A stretch of 56,598 nt of DNA from Ruminococcus sp. (GCF_017464355.1 NZ_JAFUAG010000021.1:1-56598), one strand, 5' to 3'; positions 7,503-17,566 are shown, counted from the first letter of the stretch. Notes: generated by a model not told the origin, from the letters alone. Made by a program: numbers and translations.

Positions 7503-10127
7503 ATGAATATGCAGAAGTTTACGGAGAAGTCCGTGCAGGCTGTACAGGACGCTCAGAATATCGCGGCAAGGCAGTCTAATCAGGCCATAGGACAGGAACA
7601 TCTGATGAGTGCGCTGTGCCTTGATGACAACGGGCTCATCCCCCAGCTGCTCACACAGATGAGTACCGATGTGAATGCTTTCAGATCGGCACTGGACAGG
7701 GCAGTGGATAAGATACCGAAGGTAACGGTAGGCGGCAGAGCTCAGGGGCAGATATATATTTCCAATGAGCTTGACAGAGCCCTTGCTGAGGCTGAGGCTG
7801 CTGCCAAGCAGATGCAGGACGAGTATGTTTCGGTGGAGCATATCTTCATCGGTATAATGGACTGCGCCAACAACGAGATAGCCGAGATACTGAGGACCTT
7901 CGGCATAAACAAGACAGGCTTTCTGGCGGCGCTGAAGCAGGTCAGGGGCAGTGCAAAGGTAACGAGCCAGAACCCCGAGGAGACCTATGACGTGCTGAAA
8001 AAGTATGGCCAGGAGCTGGTGGGTCTGGCAAGGCAGAACAAGCTCGACCCCGTTATAGGCCGTGATTCCGAGATAAGGAACGTTATCCGCATACTCTCCC
8101 GAAAGACCAAGAACAACCCTGTGCTGATAGGCGAACCCGGCGTGGGCAAGACCGCTGTGGCTGAGGGGCTGGCGCAGCGTATCGTCAGCGGTGATGTGCC
8201 CGACAGCTTAAAGGACAGGCAGATATTCTCGCTGGATATGGGTTCGCTGATAGCAGGAGCCAAGTTCAGGGGCGAGTTTGAAGAGCGCTTCAAGGCCGTC
8301 GTGGAGGAGATAAAGAAATCAGAGGGCAGGATAATACTGTTCATAGATGAGCTGCATACCATCGTAGGCGCAGGCAAATCCGACGGCGCCATGGACGCAG
8401 GCAACCTGCTCAAACCCATGCTGGCACGCGGCGAGCTGCACTGCATAGGCGCCACCACCCTTAACGAGTACAGACAGTTCATCGAGAAAGACAAGGCGCT
8501 GGAAAGACGCTTCCAGCCCGTTATGGTAGATGAGCCCAGCGTTGAGGACACTATCTCTATCCTCAGAGGACTTAAGGAGAGATACGAGGTCTTCCACGGT
8601 GTAAAGATACAGGACCAGGCGCTGATAACTGCGGCTGTGCTTTCTGACAGATATATCACTGACAGGTTCCTGCCTGACAAGGCCATTGACCTGGTGGACG
8701 AGGCCTGCGCACTTATACGCACCGAAATGGACTCAATGCCCACCGAGCTTGATGACCTGCGCAGAAAGATACTCCAGCATGAGATCGAAGAAACTGTCCT
8801 CAAAAAGGAAACTGACAAGCTGGCTGAGGAACACCTGCTGGAGGTACAGAAGGAACTGGCAGATATGCGCGCACAGTATGACGAGATGCGGGCAAAGTGG
8901 GAAAACGAGAAGAACGCTATCGGAAAGGTGCAGAAGATACGCGAGGAGATCGACGCTGTAAACGGTCAGATCAAACAGGCGGAGAGAGATTACGATCTGG
9001 AAAAGCTGGGCGAGCTGAAATACGGCAGGCTGGAAGACCTGAAAAAGGAGCTTGCCGAGGAGGAGAAGAAAGCCGACCAGACCTCCAAGAGCAACACCCT
9101 GCTGAGAGATAAGGTGACAGATGACGAGATAGCACGCATAATCTGCCGCTGGACAGGCATACCTGTGGCCAAGCTCATGGAGGGCGAGCGTGACAAGCTG
9201 CTCAGACTGGAGAGCATTCTCCATGAAAGAGTCATCGGCCAGAATGAGGCTGTTACAAAGGTCAGCGAGGCCATACTCCGTTCAAGGGCAGGCATAGCCA
9301 ATCCCAACCAGCCTATCGGTTCTTTCCTGTTCTTAGGACCTACGGGCGTGGGCAAGACAGAGCTTGCAAAAACACTGGCGCAGGCGCTGTTCGATGATGA
9401 GAACAACATGGTCAGGATAGATATGTCGGAATACATGGAGAAATTCAGCGTATCAAGGCTGATCGGAGCGCCTCCCGGATATGTGGGCTATGAGGAGGGC
9501 GGCCAGCTCACCGAGGCTGTGCGCAGAAAGCCTTACTCGGTAGTTCTGCTGGACGAGGTGGAAAAAGCCCACCCCGATGTGTTCAACATTCTCCTGCAGG
9601 TGCTGGACGACGGCCGTGTTACCGATTCTCAGGGCAGAACTATCGACTTCAAGAACACCGTCATCATACTTACCTCCAACCTGGGCTCGCCCTTTATACT
9701 GGAGGGCATAGATGAGCAGACAGGCGATATCTCCGAGGAAGCCAAGGAGAATGTGAACGAACTGCTGAGAAGCCATTTCAGGCCTGAGTTCCTCAACCGC
9801 CTTGATGAGATAGTTATGTACAAGCCCCTGCTCAAGAGCGAGATATACAGCATATGCGGTCTTATGCTCAAGAGCCTTGAAAAGCGCCTGGCTGACAAGC
9901 GCCTTAAGCTGGAGATAAGCGAGGCCGCCAAGGCCGCTATCGTTGACCAGGGCTATAACATGGCCTTCGGCGCAAGACCCCTCAGACGTTTCATTCAGAG
10001 CCATGTCGAAACTCTGCTGGCTAAGGCTATCATCAGAGATGACCCCGCCGCCGACAGCACCATGCGCGTTGATTTCGACGGCAATGACTTCTCCGCAGAA
10101 ACTATCGCACCCAAGGAAGAAGCCTGA
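7503..10127 (+). CDS. clpB: ClpB disaggregase (Hsp100 AAA+ chaperone)
   Basis: 874-residue ATP-driven disaggregase that works with DnaK to rescue aggregated proteins. Domain order: Clp N-domain (about 1-145), AAA-1 with Walker A GEPGVGKT (Lys216) and Walker [10 protein letters not shown], a coiled-coil M-domain (about 400-530), AAA-2 with GPTGVGKT (Lys618) and [11 protein letters not shown], and a C-terminal small domain. GGAGGACAAACA precedes the ATG. No CIRCE or CtsR box is visible upstream; the MITE-like element occupies the place where a heat-shock promoter would be expected. Confidence 0.97.
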   Translation: MNMQKFTEKSVQAVQDAQNIAARQSNQAIGQEHLMSALCLDDNGLIPQLLTQMSTDVNAFRSALDRAVDKIPKVTVGGRAQGQIYISNELDRALAEAEAAAKQMQDEYVSVEHIFIGIMDCANNEIAEILRTFGINKTGFLAALKQVRGSAKVTSQNPEETYDVLKKYGQELVGLARQNKLDPVIGRDSEIRNVIRILSRKTKNNPVLIGEPGVGKTAVAEGLAQRIVSGDVPDSLKDRQIFSLDMGSLIAGAKFRGEFEERFKAVVEEIKKSEGRIILFIDELHTIVGAGKSDGAMDAGNLLKPMLARGELHCIGATTLNEYRQFIEKDKALERRFQPVMVDEPSVEDTISILRGLKERYEVFHGVKIQDQALITAAVLSDRYITDRFLPDKAIDLVDEACALIRTEMDSMPTELDDLRRKILQHEIEETVLKKETDKLAEEHLLEVQKELADMRAQYDEMRAKWENEKNAIGKVQKIREEIDAVNGQIKQAERDYDLEKLGELKYGRLEDLKKELAEEEKKADQTSKSNTLLRDKVTDDEIARIICRWTGIPVAKLMEGERDKLLRLESILHERVIGQNEAVTKVSEAILRSRAGIANPNQPIGSFLFLGPTGVGKTELAKTLAQALFDDENNMVRIDMSEYMEKFSVSRLIGAPPGYVGYEEGGQLTEAVRRKPYSVVLLDEVEKAHPDVFNILLQVLDDGRVTDSQGRTIDFKNTVIILTSNLGSPFILEGIDEQTGDISEEAKENVNELLRSHFRPEFLNRLDEIVMYKPLLKSEIYSICGLMLKSLEKRLADKRLKLEISEAAKAAIVDQGYNMAFGARPLRRFIQSHVETLLAKAIIRDDPAADSTMRVDFDGNDFSAETIAPKEEA

Positions 10128-10134
10128 TAAAAAA

Positions 10135-10462
10135 CAGCCCCCAGCGGGTGGGCGAATACAAAAAAGAGCTTGTATGCTTACTGGGGGAAACCCTTTTGAA
10201 AAAGGGTTATCCCCCTATGTCAGCTATGCTGACATATACCCCACTTCCTAAAACTTCTATTTTGGGTGGGCGAAAGGCCACTGCACTTGCGTAGTATTGC
10301 AAGTGTCGGACATTAGCTGTTCTACTATAGAACAGTGACCTTTCGCCCACCCAATATAAAAAGTCTTTGGAAAGGGGTTCGGGGGATAACCTTTCTTCAG
10401 AAAGGTTTCCCCCGATAAATATACAAGCTCTTTTCATATTCGCCCACCCGTTTGAGGGGCTG
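10135..10462. repeat. Large palindromic intergenic element, copy 2
   Basis: Second copy of the element at 2131-2435, again between convergent genes (clpB and GH5). The outer stem CAGCCCC...GGGGCTG is preceded by an A-run and followed by TTTTTTT, making a bidirectional terminator. The left arm carries a small extra hairpin (TATGTCAGC...GCTGACATA). The flanking arms match copy 1 in direct orientation, but the ~49 bp core between the inner arms is inverted relative to copy 1. The element fills the whole 10128-10467 gap. Confidence 0.85.
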
Positions 10463-10467
10463 TTTTT

Positions 10468-11691
10468 TTACGATGCGTTTGCCGAAGGGTCGCTTTCGGC
10501 GTATTTTTTGAAAACGTCCATCATCTGGGGGAAGTACCAGTCGTACTCAGCACGGTTGAGCAGACCGAAGTTCTCGCCGCCGCCGATACGGGCATAGTTA
10601 TCCCACCATATGCAGGGGATATCGTAGTTTGAAGCTGCGGTGAGGTAATCCTCCAGGCACTTTACTCGCTGTTCGATGTTATCCTTGTTGACCGAGCCGA
10701 ACTCACCGACGATAACGGGAATGCCCCTGCTGATGAACAGCTCGTTCAGGGTGTTGAAAAAATCGGGTATAGATGTATCGTTCAGGTCGTAAACATCGGT
10801 GCCCTTGGTATCCAGTGCAAAGGAGTAGGGCAGGTAAGCGTGGACCGAGATTATCAGCTTGTCGCTGTCCTCGGGCAGTTCAATGGCCGAGAGGTTGTTC
10901 TGTGCCGAAGAAGCGGCATAGCCTGTTATCATCAGGCACCTGTCAGCATTGTTGCCGCCGCTGGCTCTTACAGTTTCAACAAAGGCCTTTTCGTATTCGT
11001 TGATTATCTCCCTGGCCTCGGTGGTGCCTGTCCATTCAGCGGGCTCGCCCCTGAGTCTGGGTTCGTTGAGTCCCTCGAAGATGAGATGCTCGTCATAACC
11101 CTTGAAGCGGTCGGCTATCTGCGCCCATACCGCCTTTATCTCCTCTATGTCCTGCTCCTTTTCGGAAGCCTTGGGCATATACCATTCCTCGTGGTGGGTG
11201 TTGAGTATAACGTACAGTCCGTCATCAATGCCGTAGTTGACTATCTCCTGCACCCTGTCCATCCAGGCGGGGTCTATCTGATAGTCGTCACCTGTTATGT
11301 GGCCGTCCCAGCTTACGGGTATGCGCAGTACGTTGAAGCCTGCGGGCTCCAGCATATCTATCATGTACTGGTTGGTCTCTGCTTTGGTGGGGAGCCATGC
11401 AGTTTCCGCCTCAAGGCCGTTTCCGCTGGCGTCCATGGTGTTGCCCAGATTCCAGCCGTAGCTCATCTTCTTCACAAGGTCAATGGCAGAGGTCTCTGTC
11501 ATCGGGTCGTTGGTGTGGGTCTGTGAAACAGGCACGTCCTCAGCATTGCCGCTGTTATCTGCCGATGAACTGTTTTCAGCCTTGCTATCCTTTTCGTCCT
11601 TCTTAGAACTGCTGTCCCCCGAGCAGGAAGCAAATGTCCCCATAGATACTGCCGCTGCCACCAGCAGCGCTGCCAGTTTGCTCATTTTCAT
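10468..11691 (-). CDS. GH5 endoglucanase lipoprotein
   Basis: 407 residues. The signal peptide ends in a lipobox (TFASC) and a Ser/Lys/Asp-rich linker runs to about residue 60; a GH5 catalytic domain, probably subfamily 4, follows. Catalytic acid/base Glu210 is in GLNEPR and nucleophile Glu330 in VGEFGS. It should hydrolyse beta-1,4-glucan, or related xyloglucan and mannan, at the outer membrane face. AGGAGGA precedes the ATG. It lies 39 bases after the PHP gene, probably in one transcript. Substrate preference cannot be read from sequence alone. Confidence 0.92.
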   Translation of the reverse strand: MKMSKLAALLVAAAVSMGTFASCSGDSSSKKDEKDSKAENSSSADNSGNAEDVPVSQTHTNDPMTETSAIDLVKKMSYGWNLGNTMDASGNGLEAETAWLPTKAETNQYMIDMLEPAGFNVLRIPVSWDGHITGDDYQIDPAWMDRVQEIVNYGIDDGLYVILNTHHEEWYMPKASEKEQDIEEIKAVWAQIADRFKGYDEHLIFEGLNEPRLRGEPAEWTGTTEAREIINEYEKAFVETVRASGGNNADRCLMITGYAASSAQNNLSAIELPEDSDKLIISVHAYLPYSFALDTKGTDVYDLNDTSIPDFFNTLNELFISRGIPVIVGEFGSVNKDNIEQRVKCLEDYLTAASNYDIPCIWWDNYARIGGGENFGLLNRAEYDWYFPQMMDVFKKYAESDPSANAS

Positions 11692-11730
11692 AGAATATCC
11701 TCCTTATCCTATACCCCTTGTTTTCCGCCC

Positions 11731-12423
11731 TCAGCCAAGCCTGCGCTTTGGATATAAGGGCGTTATCTTATCTGATAAAAATGCGGCCTTGTAGTCAGCA
11801 CCGCCTGATATCTCCACCTCGCTCATCACTCCTGCGAGCCTGTCCTGCTCCACCGAAAGATGATGATTGTCCGTACCCGCCGTCACACGGAAGCCGAAGG
11901 TCTTAGCATACCACTCAGCCTCTTCGTTCCAGCTTTCCTCGCCGTTGCCGCTGTTGTATACCTCAACACCGTCCACCCACCGTGGCAGCAGCTTTATGAC
12001 TCCCCGCAGGTAGTCAGCCTGCCTGAAAGGGTGTGCGTGTATGAGCAAAGCGCCGCTTGCCCTGGCGTCATCGTGGAACCTGAAAAAATCCTTGTCACAA
12101 TCGGGGTGGTCGCAGAGCCACTGCTTATCCAGCCCGTAGACCAGTATGTCAGCGCCGTCATAGGTGTACTCTATGCCGAAAAATACTTTCAGGCCTATCC
12201 TGTCGCCCTCAGCCCTGGCATTTTCGTAGCCCTTGCAGTAGAGGTCCACCCTCTCTTTCCAGGGCAGGTCACGGGGAACAGTGGTGTTTGAGTTGAAGAA
12301 ATGGTCGGTGACGAATATGCCGTCATATCCCTCCTCCTTGTAGCGCCTTGCCTGTTCAGCCCCCGTGGCGGAAGCGCAGGCCGAGGTCTCGGCTGTGTGC
12401 AGATGTGTTTCGTACTTGTACAT
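11731..12423 (-). CDS. PHP-domain metal-dependent phosphoesterase
   Basis: 230-residue PHP (polymerase and histidinol phosphatase) family protein with metal-binding histidines in ETHLHTAE, VTDHFF, LIHAHPFR and the C-terminal GTDNHH. The family hydrolyses phosphate esters such as histidinol phosphate, nucleotides or 3',5'-bisphosphates; the substrate here is unknown. No signal peptide is present, so it is cytoplasmic. It lies between the glycosylphosphotransferase (75 bases upstream) and GH5 (39 bases downstream), all on the minus strand. A role in envelope polysaccharide signalling is conceivable but only inferred. Confidence 0.85.
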   Translation of the reverse strand: MYKYETHLHTAETSACASATGAEQARRYKEEGYDGIFVTDHFFNSNTTVPRDLPWKERVDLYCKGYENARAEGDRIGLKVFFGIEYTYDGADILVYGLDKQWLCDHPDCDKDFFRFHDDARASGALLIHAHPFRQADYLRGVIKLLPRWVDGVEVYNSGNGEESWNEEAEWYAKTFGFRVTAGTDNHHLSVEQDRLAGVMSEVEISGGADYKAAFLSDKITPLYPKRRLG

Positions 12424-12498
12424 GGTTTGTGCAGACCTTTCTATGCGGATACCCCGCAGAAAATTATCTATAGAGAATGCCGCTTACCGCAGCACCTG

Positions 12499-13956
12499 TT
12501 ACCTTTTTGGCAGACCGTTCTCCTCCTCGAACTCAACTACCTCTTCATCGCTGAGGCCGTTGTCCTTGGAGAAATCGTGCTGTATAAGGTCGCGCCTTGT
12601 TTCCAGAGGCCTGTCGTCGTCAACACCCTCAGTGGCGTCAGGCACGAATACCGTCCTCACCGTGCTGAGTATGATACGCAGATCCTCTCTGATAGACTGA
12701 TGTTCTATATACATCAGGTCAAGCTTCAGCTTGTCGTAGGGGGTGGTGTTGTACTTGCCCATTACCTGGGCATAGCCTGTCAGCCCCGCCTTGACCTTCA
12801 GCCTGTACTTGAACTCGGGCATGGTCAGCTCATACTTCTCTGCCAGTTCAGGCCTTTCGGGTCTGGGCCCCACAAAGGACATATCGCCTTTGAGTATGTT
12901 GAAAAGCTGGGGCAGCTCGTCAAAGCGTATCTTCCTGATGACTTTGCCCACAGGGGTTATGCGGTCATCGTTTTCCGCCGCCAGCCTGGCACCGCCTTTT
13001 TCGGCGTCAGTTACCATGCTGCGGAATTTCAGCACCCGAAACTTCCGTCCGTTTATAGTCAGCCTGACCTGAGAATAGAACACAGGCCCGCCGTCATACA
13101 GCTTTATTATCAGTGCGGTTATGAGCATAAAGGGCAGCAGCACCACCAGCATTATGCCTGCCAGCACCACATCGAAAAGGCGCTTGAGGGTGCGCTGCTC
13201 GAACTTAAGGCCGTCATTGCGTGACAGCAGCAGGGGAGTATCGAACAGGTGGAAATCGTCCGCCCCCCGTATGATTATATCCGAAAGCTTGGGGTTGATG
13301 TAAGTCCTGATAGAATGCTCAAAGCAGAACTTCACCAGCTTGTTGCGCAGGTCGTTGGGTATATCCGTGATGATGACACCCTCATATCTGAGTATGCGCC
13401 GTTCTATCTCTTCAAGGCTCTCCTCGCAGCTCACCGCCGCGCAGATGTTGTACTTGTCCGTCCGCTGTGCCATTTTGTTCACAAGGTACTTGGCATTTGA
13501 GTTGCCGTAGACGATTATCAGCCGCCTGGGCGGATACATCTTGGTGTACACCAGGGTGAACACATAGCTCCAGGGGCAGGCGAACAATAGCTCTATGGCG
13601 CACAGCAGGAACATGGGCTTAAGGTCCATACGGTTACGGCCGATAAGGGCTATCAGCACTACCTCCATACAGTTGGTGCCCGCTATGCCCAGCACCTGTG
13701 AGCCGAACAGCCCCATGAACTTCGAGTACCCCAGACGGAACCCGTTGAACAGGCTGGTTATAGTTGTATAAAGCACGCCGTATATGCCCACCATGAGCAG
13801 GTTTCCGTAGTACCAGAAAGGGTCGTGCATTTTGCTGTTATAGTAGTTGTACCACACATGGGAGAACCCCAGCATGAAGAAAAATATTATGACCAGTGCC
13901 GCAAGAAAATTCAGCAGGCGCTTATACTGCTCGCGGCTTTTAGTAGTTTTTTTCAA
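12499..13956 (-). CDS. Polyprenyl glycosylphosphotransferase (exopolysaccharide initiator)
   Basis: 485 residues. The N-terminus has several membrane segments (about 15-145), then a CoA-binding-like Rossmann region, then the Bac_transf catalytic domain (about 265-450) with KRLFDVVLA, GPVFYSQVR, VLKFRSM, DELPQLFNILKGDMSFVGPRP and KAGLTGYAQV. It would move a sugar-1-phosphate from UDP-sugar to undecaprenyl phosphate and so start capsule or exopolysaccharide repeat units. The start is TTG, with AAAGGATG ten bases upstream. The other genes of a polysaccharide locus are absent here. Confidence 0.92.
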   Translation of the reverse strand: MKKTTKSREQYKRLLNFLAALVIIFFFMLGFSHVWYNYYNSKMHDPFWYYGNLLMVGIYGVLYTTITSLFNGFRLGYSKFMGLFGSQVLGIAGTNCMEVVLIALIGRNRMDLKPMFLLCAIELLFACPWSYVFTLVYTKMYPPRRLIIVYGNSNAKYLVNKMAQRTDKYNICAAVSCEESLEEIERRILRYEGVIITDIPNDLRNKLVKFCFEHSIRTYINPKLSDIIIRGADDFHLFDTPLLLSRNDGLKFEQRTLKRLFDVVLAGIMLVVLLPFMLITALIIKLYDGGPVFYSQVRLTINGRKFRVLKFRSMVTDAEKGGARLAAENDDRITPVGKVIRKIRFDELPQLFNILKGDMSFVGPRPERPELAEKYELTMPEFKYRLKVKAGLTGYAQVMGKYNTTPYDKLKLDLMYIEHQSIREDLRIILSTVRTVFVPDATEGVDDDRPLETRRDLIQHDFSKDNGLSDEEVVEFEEENGLPKR

Positions 13957-14081
13957 ATATATAACATCCTTTACGGTTTCTCAGCTTGTCTTATGCCCCT
14001 TTTACCGCTGCTGCAAGGGGCTTTCCTCGGCGGAAAAGTCTTGTTTTCCGCATATGTGCCTTTGCACTATTCTTGGATATC

Positions 14082-14110
14082 ATTATATCATATCTGTGCC
14101 GATTATTCAA
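14082..14110 (-). promoter_or_regulatory. Promoter of the glycosylphosphotransferase-PHP-GH5 unit
   Basis: On the minus strand TTGAAT (14105-14110), 17 bases, TATAAT (14082-14087), about 125 bases before the TTG start. Confidence 0.65.
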
Positions 14111-14189
14111 GTATTTGCGCCTATTTTCAGCTTATTTTCACACATTTGAACGTCCTGATGTGTGTTTTTAAGGACAGTAAAACTAACAT

Positions 14190-14216
14190 GAGCCCGCGGC
14201 TGCCTGCCGCAGGCTC
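14190..14216 (-). terminator. Terminator of cellobiose epimerase
   Basis: GAGCC-T-GCGGC and GCCGC-G-GGCTC arms with a 5-base loop on the minus strand, followed by a moderately T-rich stretch, about 20 bases past the stop. Confidence 0.6.
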
Positions 14217-14236
14217 ACAAAATGTCAGATATCCTG

Positions 14237-15406
14237 TCAGAAGTCTACCCCTCTGTCGATGACCTCCATGCACATCCTGCCGTTGTGGTAGGGGCACTTC
14301 CAGGGGCCGACTATCTCCTTGTAGTCGTGGGGCTTGTGGTCGAAAGCTACCTCGGAGTACCACTCAGAGCCTTCGCGCTTGTCGATGATATCGCTCTTGA
14401 TATACTCCCACACGCTCCTTGCTGACCTGAGGAACTCCTCCTCACCGCAGTGCTGGTAAGCGTTTATAAAGCCTACCACAGCCTCTGCCTGCACCCACCA
14501 TACGCGGGTCTTGTCGATCTTGTCGTTCTCACGCTCGTTGTTCAGGGCGCCGTCTTCAAGGGCGATAGCCTGAATGTTGTGGGATATCTTAAGATCCATC
14601 TCAGCAAACTGCTTTTTCAGCTCCTCGTCGCCCAGCACATCGCAGGCTCTGTCCATGAGCCAGGTAGCTTCAATATCGTGGCCGAAGGAATGTATATCCC
14701 CCACCAGGCCAAAGGCGGTATCAAAGAATACCTTGAGCGCATTTGTTTCGGGGGTGTACACTATGTCCCTCATCTGTCCCAGCTGGAATTTCAGCCTGTC
14801 GGCCACCTTTTCGTTGCCGTCTGCCAGATAAAGCTCGGTGTAGGCCTCGATAAGGTGCAGTATGGCATTCATGGTCTTGTCCGCTTTCAGGCCGTTCTCG
14901 CTGAGGGCTTCGTTGTCCACCAGGTTCCACTGACGGTCGAAGGCTTCGCGGTAGCCGTACTCATCAAGGGTGTTCTTCTCGATGTCCTCAAAAAGCCTGT
15001 AGGCCAGCGAAAGGGCTTCCTTGTCGCCGCTTGCCCTGTAGTAGCAGGAAAGGGCATAAATGGCGAAAGCGATGTTGTAGGTGTGCTTCATGGTGTCCGC
15101 AGGCTGACCCTTATAGTCCATCATCCAGTAAACACCGCCCTGCTCGTAGTCTATGCAGTTATCCTTTATAAATCTGTAGGCATGAGCAGCGTAGTCCAGC
15201 AGGCTGTCATCTTTCAGGGTCAGGTAAGCCTTTGAGTAGAACCAGAGTATGCGCGAGTGCAGTATAACACCCTTGTCAGCCTTTTTGTCCAGGGTGAGGT
15301 CAAAGCTCTTGAAGCCGTAAAAGCCCCCGTTCTCATCGTCCCGCAGACCATTCCAGAAAGGTATGATATGCTGTGTAAGTTCCTGTTTAACTTCTTCGAT
15401 CATCAT
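14237..15406 (-). CDS. ce: Cellobiose 2-epimerase (AGE superfamily)
   Basis: 389-residue (alpha/alpha)6 barrel enzyme that epimerises the reducing-end glucose of cellobiose to mannose, feeding mannan and cellobiose use in the cytoplasm. It closely resembles the R. albus enzyme from memory (GGVYWMMDYKGQP, HTYNIAFAIYAL). Active-site motifs seen: GHDIEATW, TRVWWVQAEA and the C-terminal CPYHNGRMC histidine. GGAGAG precedes two adjacent ATGs; either could be used. It has its own promoter and terminator, so it is monocistronic. The alternative, N-acylglucosamine 2-epimerase, is less likely given the resemblance. Confidence 0.93.
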   Translation of the reverse strand: MMIEEVKQELTQHIIPFWNGLRDDENGGFYGFKSFDLTLDKKADKGVILHSRILWFYSKAYLTLKDDSLLDYAAHAYRFIKDNCIDYEQGGVYWMMDYKGQPADTMKHTYNIAFAIYALSCYYRASGDKEALSLAYRLFEDIEKNTLDEYGYREAFDRQWNLVDNEALSENGLKADKTMNAILHLIEAYTELYLADGNEKVADRLKFQLGQMRDIVYTPETNALKVFFDTAFGLVGDIHSFGHDIEATWLMDRACDVLGDEELKKQFAEMDLKISHNIQAIALEDGALNNERENDKIDKTRVWWVQAEAVVGFINAYQHCGEEEFLRSARSVWEYIKSDIIDKREGSEWYSEVAFDHKPHDYKEIVGPWKCPYHNGRMCMEVIDRGVDF

Positions 15407-15450
15407 AGTTTATCTCTCCTTCATTTTCATAACATATCCTGTTTGCACTA

Positions 15451-15479
15451 ATTATACACCATAAAAACGCACATTTCAA
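15451..15479 (-). promoter_or_regulatory. Promoter of cellobiose epimerase
   Basis: On the minus strand TTGAAA (15474-15479), 17 bases, TATAAT (15451-15456). Confidence 0.75.
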
Positions 15480-15597
15480 GCATATCACAAATATTTAAAA
15501 ATTGTAAACGTTATCTTTTTTTCACTGCCCCGATGAGTGCTGCCGATGATACAGAATGGCTTTTTTCGTACACGGCCAAATTGAGATAAAATACAAT

Positions 15598-15627
15598 GCC
15601 CCGAAGCATTTCAACGTGCTTCGGGGC
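15598..15627 (-). terminator. Terminator of glmS
   Basis: A perfect 11-base stem, GCCCCGAAGCA and its complement, with an 8-base loop, followed on the minus strand by a T-rich tail, just past the glmS stop. Confidence 0.8.
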
Positions 15628-15634
15628 GATATAT

Positions 15635-17473
15635 TTATTCAACAGTAACGCTCTTTGCGAGATTTCTCGGCTTATCCACATCAAGTCCCTTGGCTACCGA
15701 GATGTAGTAGCCCAGCAGCTGCAGGGGCACTACTGCAAGGCTCGCAGCGAACAGGGGATCTGTTTTGGGAACATAGGCTGTGAAATCAGCGGTGTCTTCA
15801 ACGCTGTAGTTGCCGTAGGTGGTAAGACCCATGATATATGCGCCCCTCGACTTGCATTCCACCATGTTGGAAACTGTCTTCTCAAACAGTGCCTGCTGGG
15901 TCAGCACGCTGATGACCAGAGTGCCGTTCTCGATGAGGGAAATGGGGCCGTGTTTCAGCTCGCCTGCAGCATAAGCCTCCGAATGGATATAGCTTATCTC
16001 CTTCATCTTCAGCGAACCCTCCAGGCTCACCGCATAGTCGATACCTCTGCCGATGAAGAATGCATCGTGTATATTTGCGAATTTAGCAGCGAACCACTGT
16101 ATGCGCTCCTTGTCCTCCAGTATCTTGGCCACCTTGTCGGGGATAGTCTGCAGCTCCTCCAGCAGCTCTGCAAATCTCTCGTCGGTTATCTCACCGCGCA
16201 CCTTTGCAAACTGCATAGCCAGCAGATAGCCTGCTATCAGCTGGGTGCTGTAGGCCTTGGTGGTAGCCACGGATATCTCGGGGCCTGCCAGTGTGTAGAA
16301 TACGTTGTCCGCATCTCTTGCAATGTTTGAGCCCACCACGTTTACGATACCCAGTGTCTTTATGCCGTTCTCCTTGGCAAGGGTCAGGGCGGCACGGCTG
16401 TCGGCAGTTTCGCCCGACTGGCTTATTATGATGACCAGGCTGTTCTTGTTGAAGGGGGTGTTCCTGTATCTGAACTCGCTGGCAAGCTCAACTCTTACGG
16501 GAATGCTCGTCAGCTCCTCTATGACATACTGTGCAGCCACGCCCACATGGTAAGCCGAGCCGCAGGCTACTATGTATATCTGGCTGAGTGCCTTTACCTC
16601 ATCATCTGTAAGACCAAACTCTGAAAGCACGATGCTGCCGTCCTTTACCACTGAGTTTATGGTATCCCTGATGACCCTGGGCTGCTCGTGTATCTCCTTG
16701 AGCATGAAATGCTCATAGCCGCCCTTTTCGGCTGCCTCGGCATTCCACTTTATCTCGGTCAGCTCCTTCTGTATCTCCTCGCGCTCGATATTATAGAAGG
16801 TAACATTGCCCTTTTCCAGCTTGGCTATCTCGTGGTTGCCGATATAGTATACGTTCCTGGTATATTTGAGTATGGCAGGCACGTCGGAAGCCACATAGGT
16901 CTCGCCGTCAGCGATGCCTATTATCATGGGGCTGTCCTTGCGGGCAGTGTATATCTCCCCGGGAAATTCCTTGAACATAACGCAAAGGGCATAGCTGCCG
17001 CGTATGCGTATCATGGCTCTTGCGATAGAGTCCACAGGACCCTCGCCGTACTTGCGGTAGTAATAGTCCACCAGCTTTACAGCTACCTCGGTATCTGTCT
17101 GTGACTTGAAGCTGTAGCCTGCCTTTATCAGCTTTTCTTTCAGCTCCTGATAGTTCTCGATGATACCGTTGTGTACTGCGATGACGTTTTCGTCATCGGT
17201 GGCATGGGGGTGGGCATTCAGGGCAGAGGGCTCACCGTGGGTAGCCCATCTGGTGTGGCCGATACCGCAGCAGCCCTTTACGGCCTTGCCGCCGTCGGTC
17301 ATGTTTATGAGGACTTCCAGCTTGCCTTTTTCCTTGATTATCTCGGTGTCGCTTTCGCCGTTACGCACAGCTATGCCCGCCGAGTCATAACCTCTGTATT
17401 CCAGTTTGGACAGTCCGTCCAGCAGCACGGGGGCAGCCTGACGCATACCTGTAAAACCAACTATTCCGCACAT
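15635..17473 (-). CDS. glmS: Glutamine-fructose-6-phosphate aminotransferase (isomerizing)
   Basis: 612-residue enzyme making glucosamine-6-phosphate from fructose-6-phosphate and glutamine, the first step to UDP-GlcNAc. The start is set at MCGIVGF because Cys must be residue 2 after Met removal and GGGAGGT precedes that ATG; upstream extension to 17506 is not likely. An N-terminal class II glutamine amidotransferase domain (about 1-240) is followed by two SIS sugar isomerase domains and the C-terminal DKPRNLAKSVTVE. No glmS ribozyme is recognisable in the leader. Confidence 0.97.
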   Translation of the reverse strand: MCGIVGFTGMRQAAPVLLDGLSKLEYRGYDSAGIAVRNGESDTEIIKEKGKLEVLINMTDGGKAVKGCCGIGHTRWATHGEPSALNAHPHATDDENVIAVHNGIIENYQELKEKLIKAGYSFKSQTDTEVAVKLVDYYYRKYGEGPVDSIARAMIRIRGSYALCVMFKEFPGEIYTARKDSPMIIGIADGETYVASDVPAILKYTRNVYYIGNHEIAKLEKGNVTFYNIEREEIQKELTEIKWNAEAAEKGGYEHFMLKEIHEQPRVIRDTINSVVKDGSIVLSEFGLTDDEVKALSQIYIVACGSAYHVGVAAQYVIEELTSIPVRVELASEFRYRNTPFNKNSLVIIISQSGETADSRAALTLAKENGIKTLGIVNVVGSNIARDADNVFYTLAGPEISVATTKAYSTQLIAGYLLAMQFAKVRGEITDERFAELLEELQTIPDKVAKILEDKERIQWFAAKFANIHDAFFIGRGIDYAVSLEGSLKMKEISYIHSEAYAAGELKHGPISLIENGTLVISVLTQQALFEKTVSNMVECKSRGAYIMGLTTYGNYSVEDTADFTAYVPKTDPLFAASLAVVPLQLLGYYISVAKGLDVDKPRNLAKSVTVE

Positions 17474-17566
17474 TGTAAATATACCTCCCAAAAGCACGGC
17501 ACGCACGGTCAGCGCACCGAAGAAATGCTTTCCAGCTTATTATTATCGGTAAAAACACCTGAGATA

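Noticed and set aside
12301-13224. 307-codon plus-strand open frame
   Set aside because: It spans parts of two minus-strand genes with strong family signatures; it is a shadow of high-GC third positions.
17474-17566. glmS ribozyme in the glmS leader
   Set aside because: The leader is only about 90 bases and the conserved ribozyme core was not recognised; a plain sigma-A promoter precedes it.
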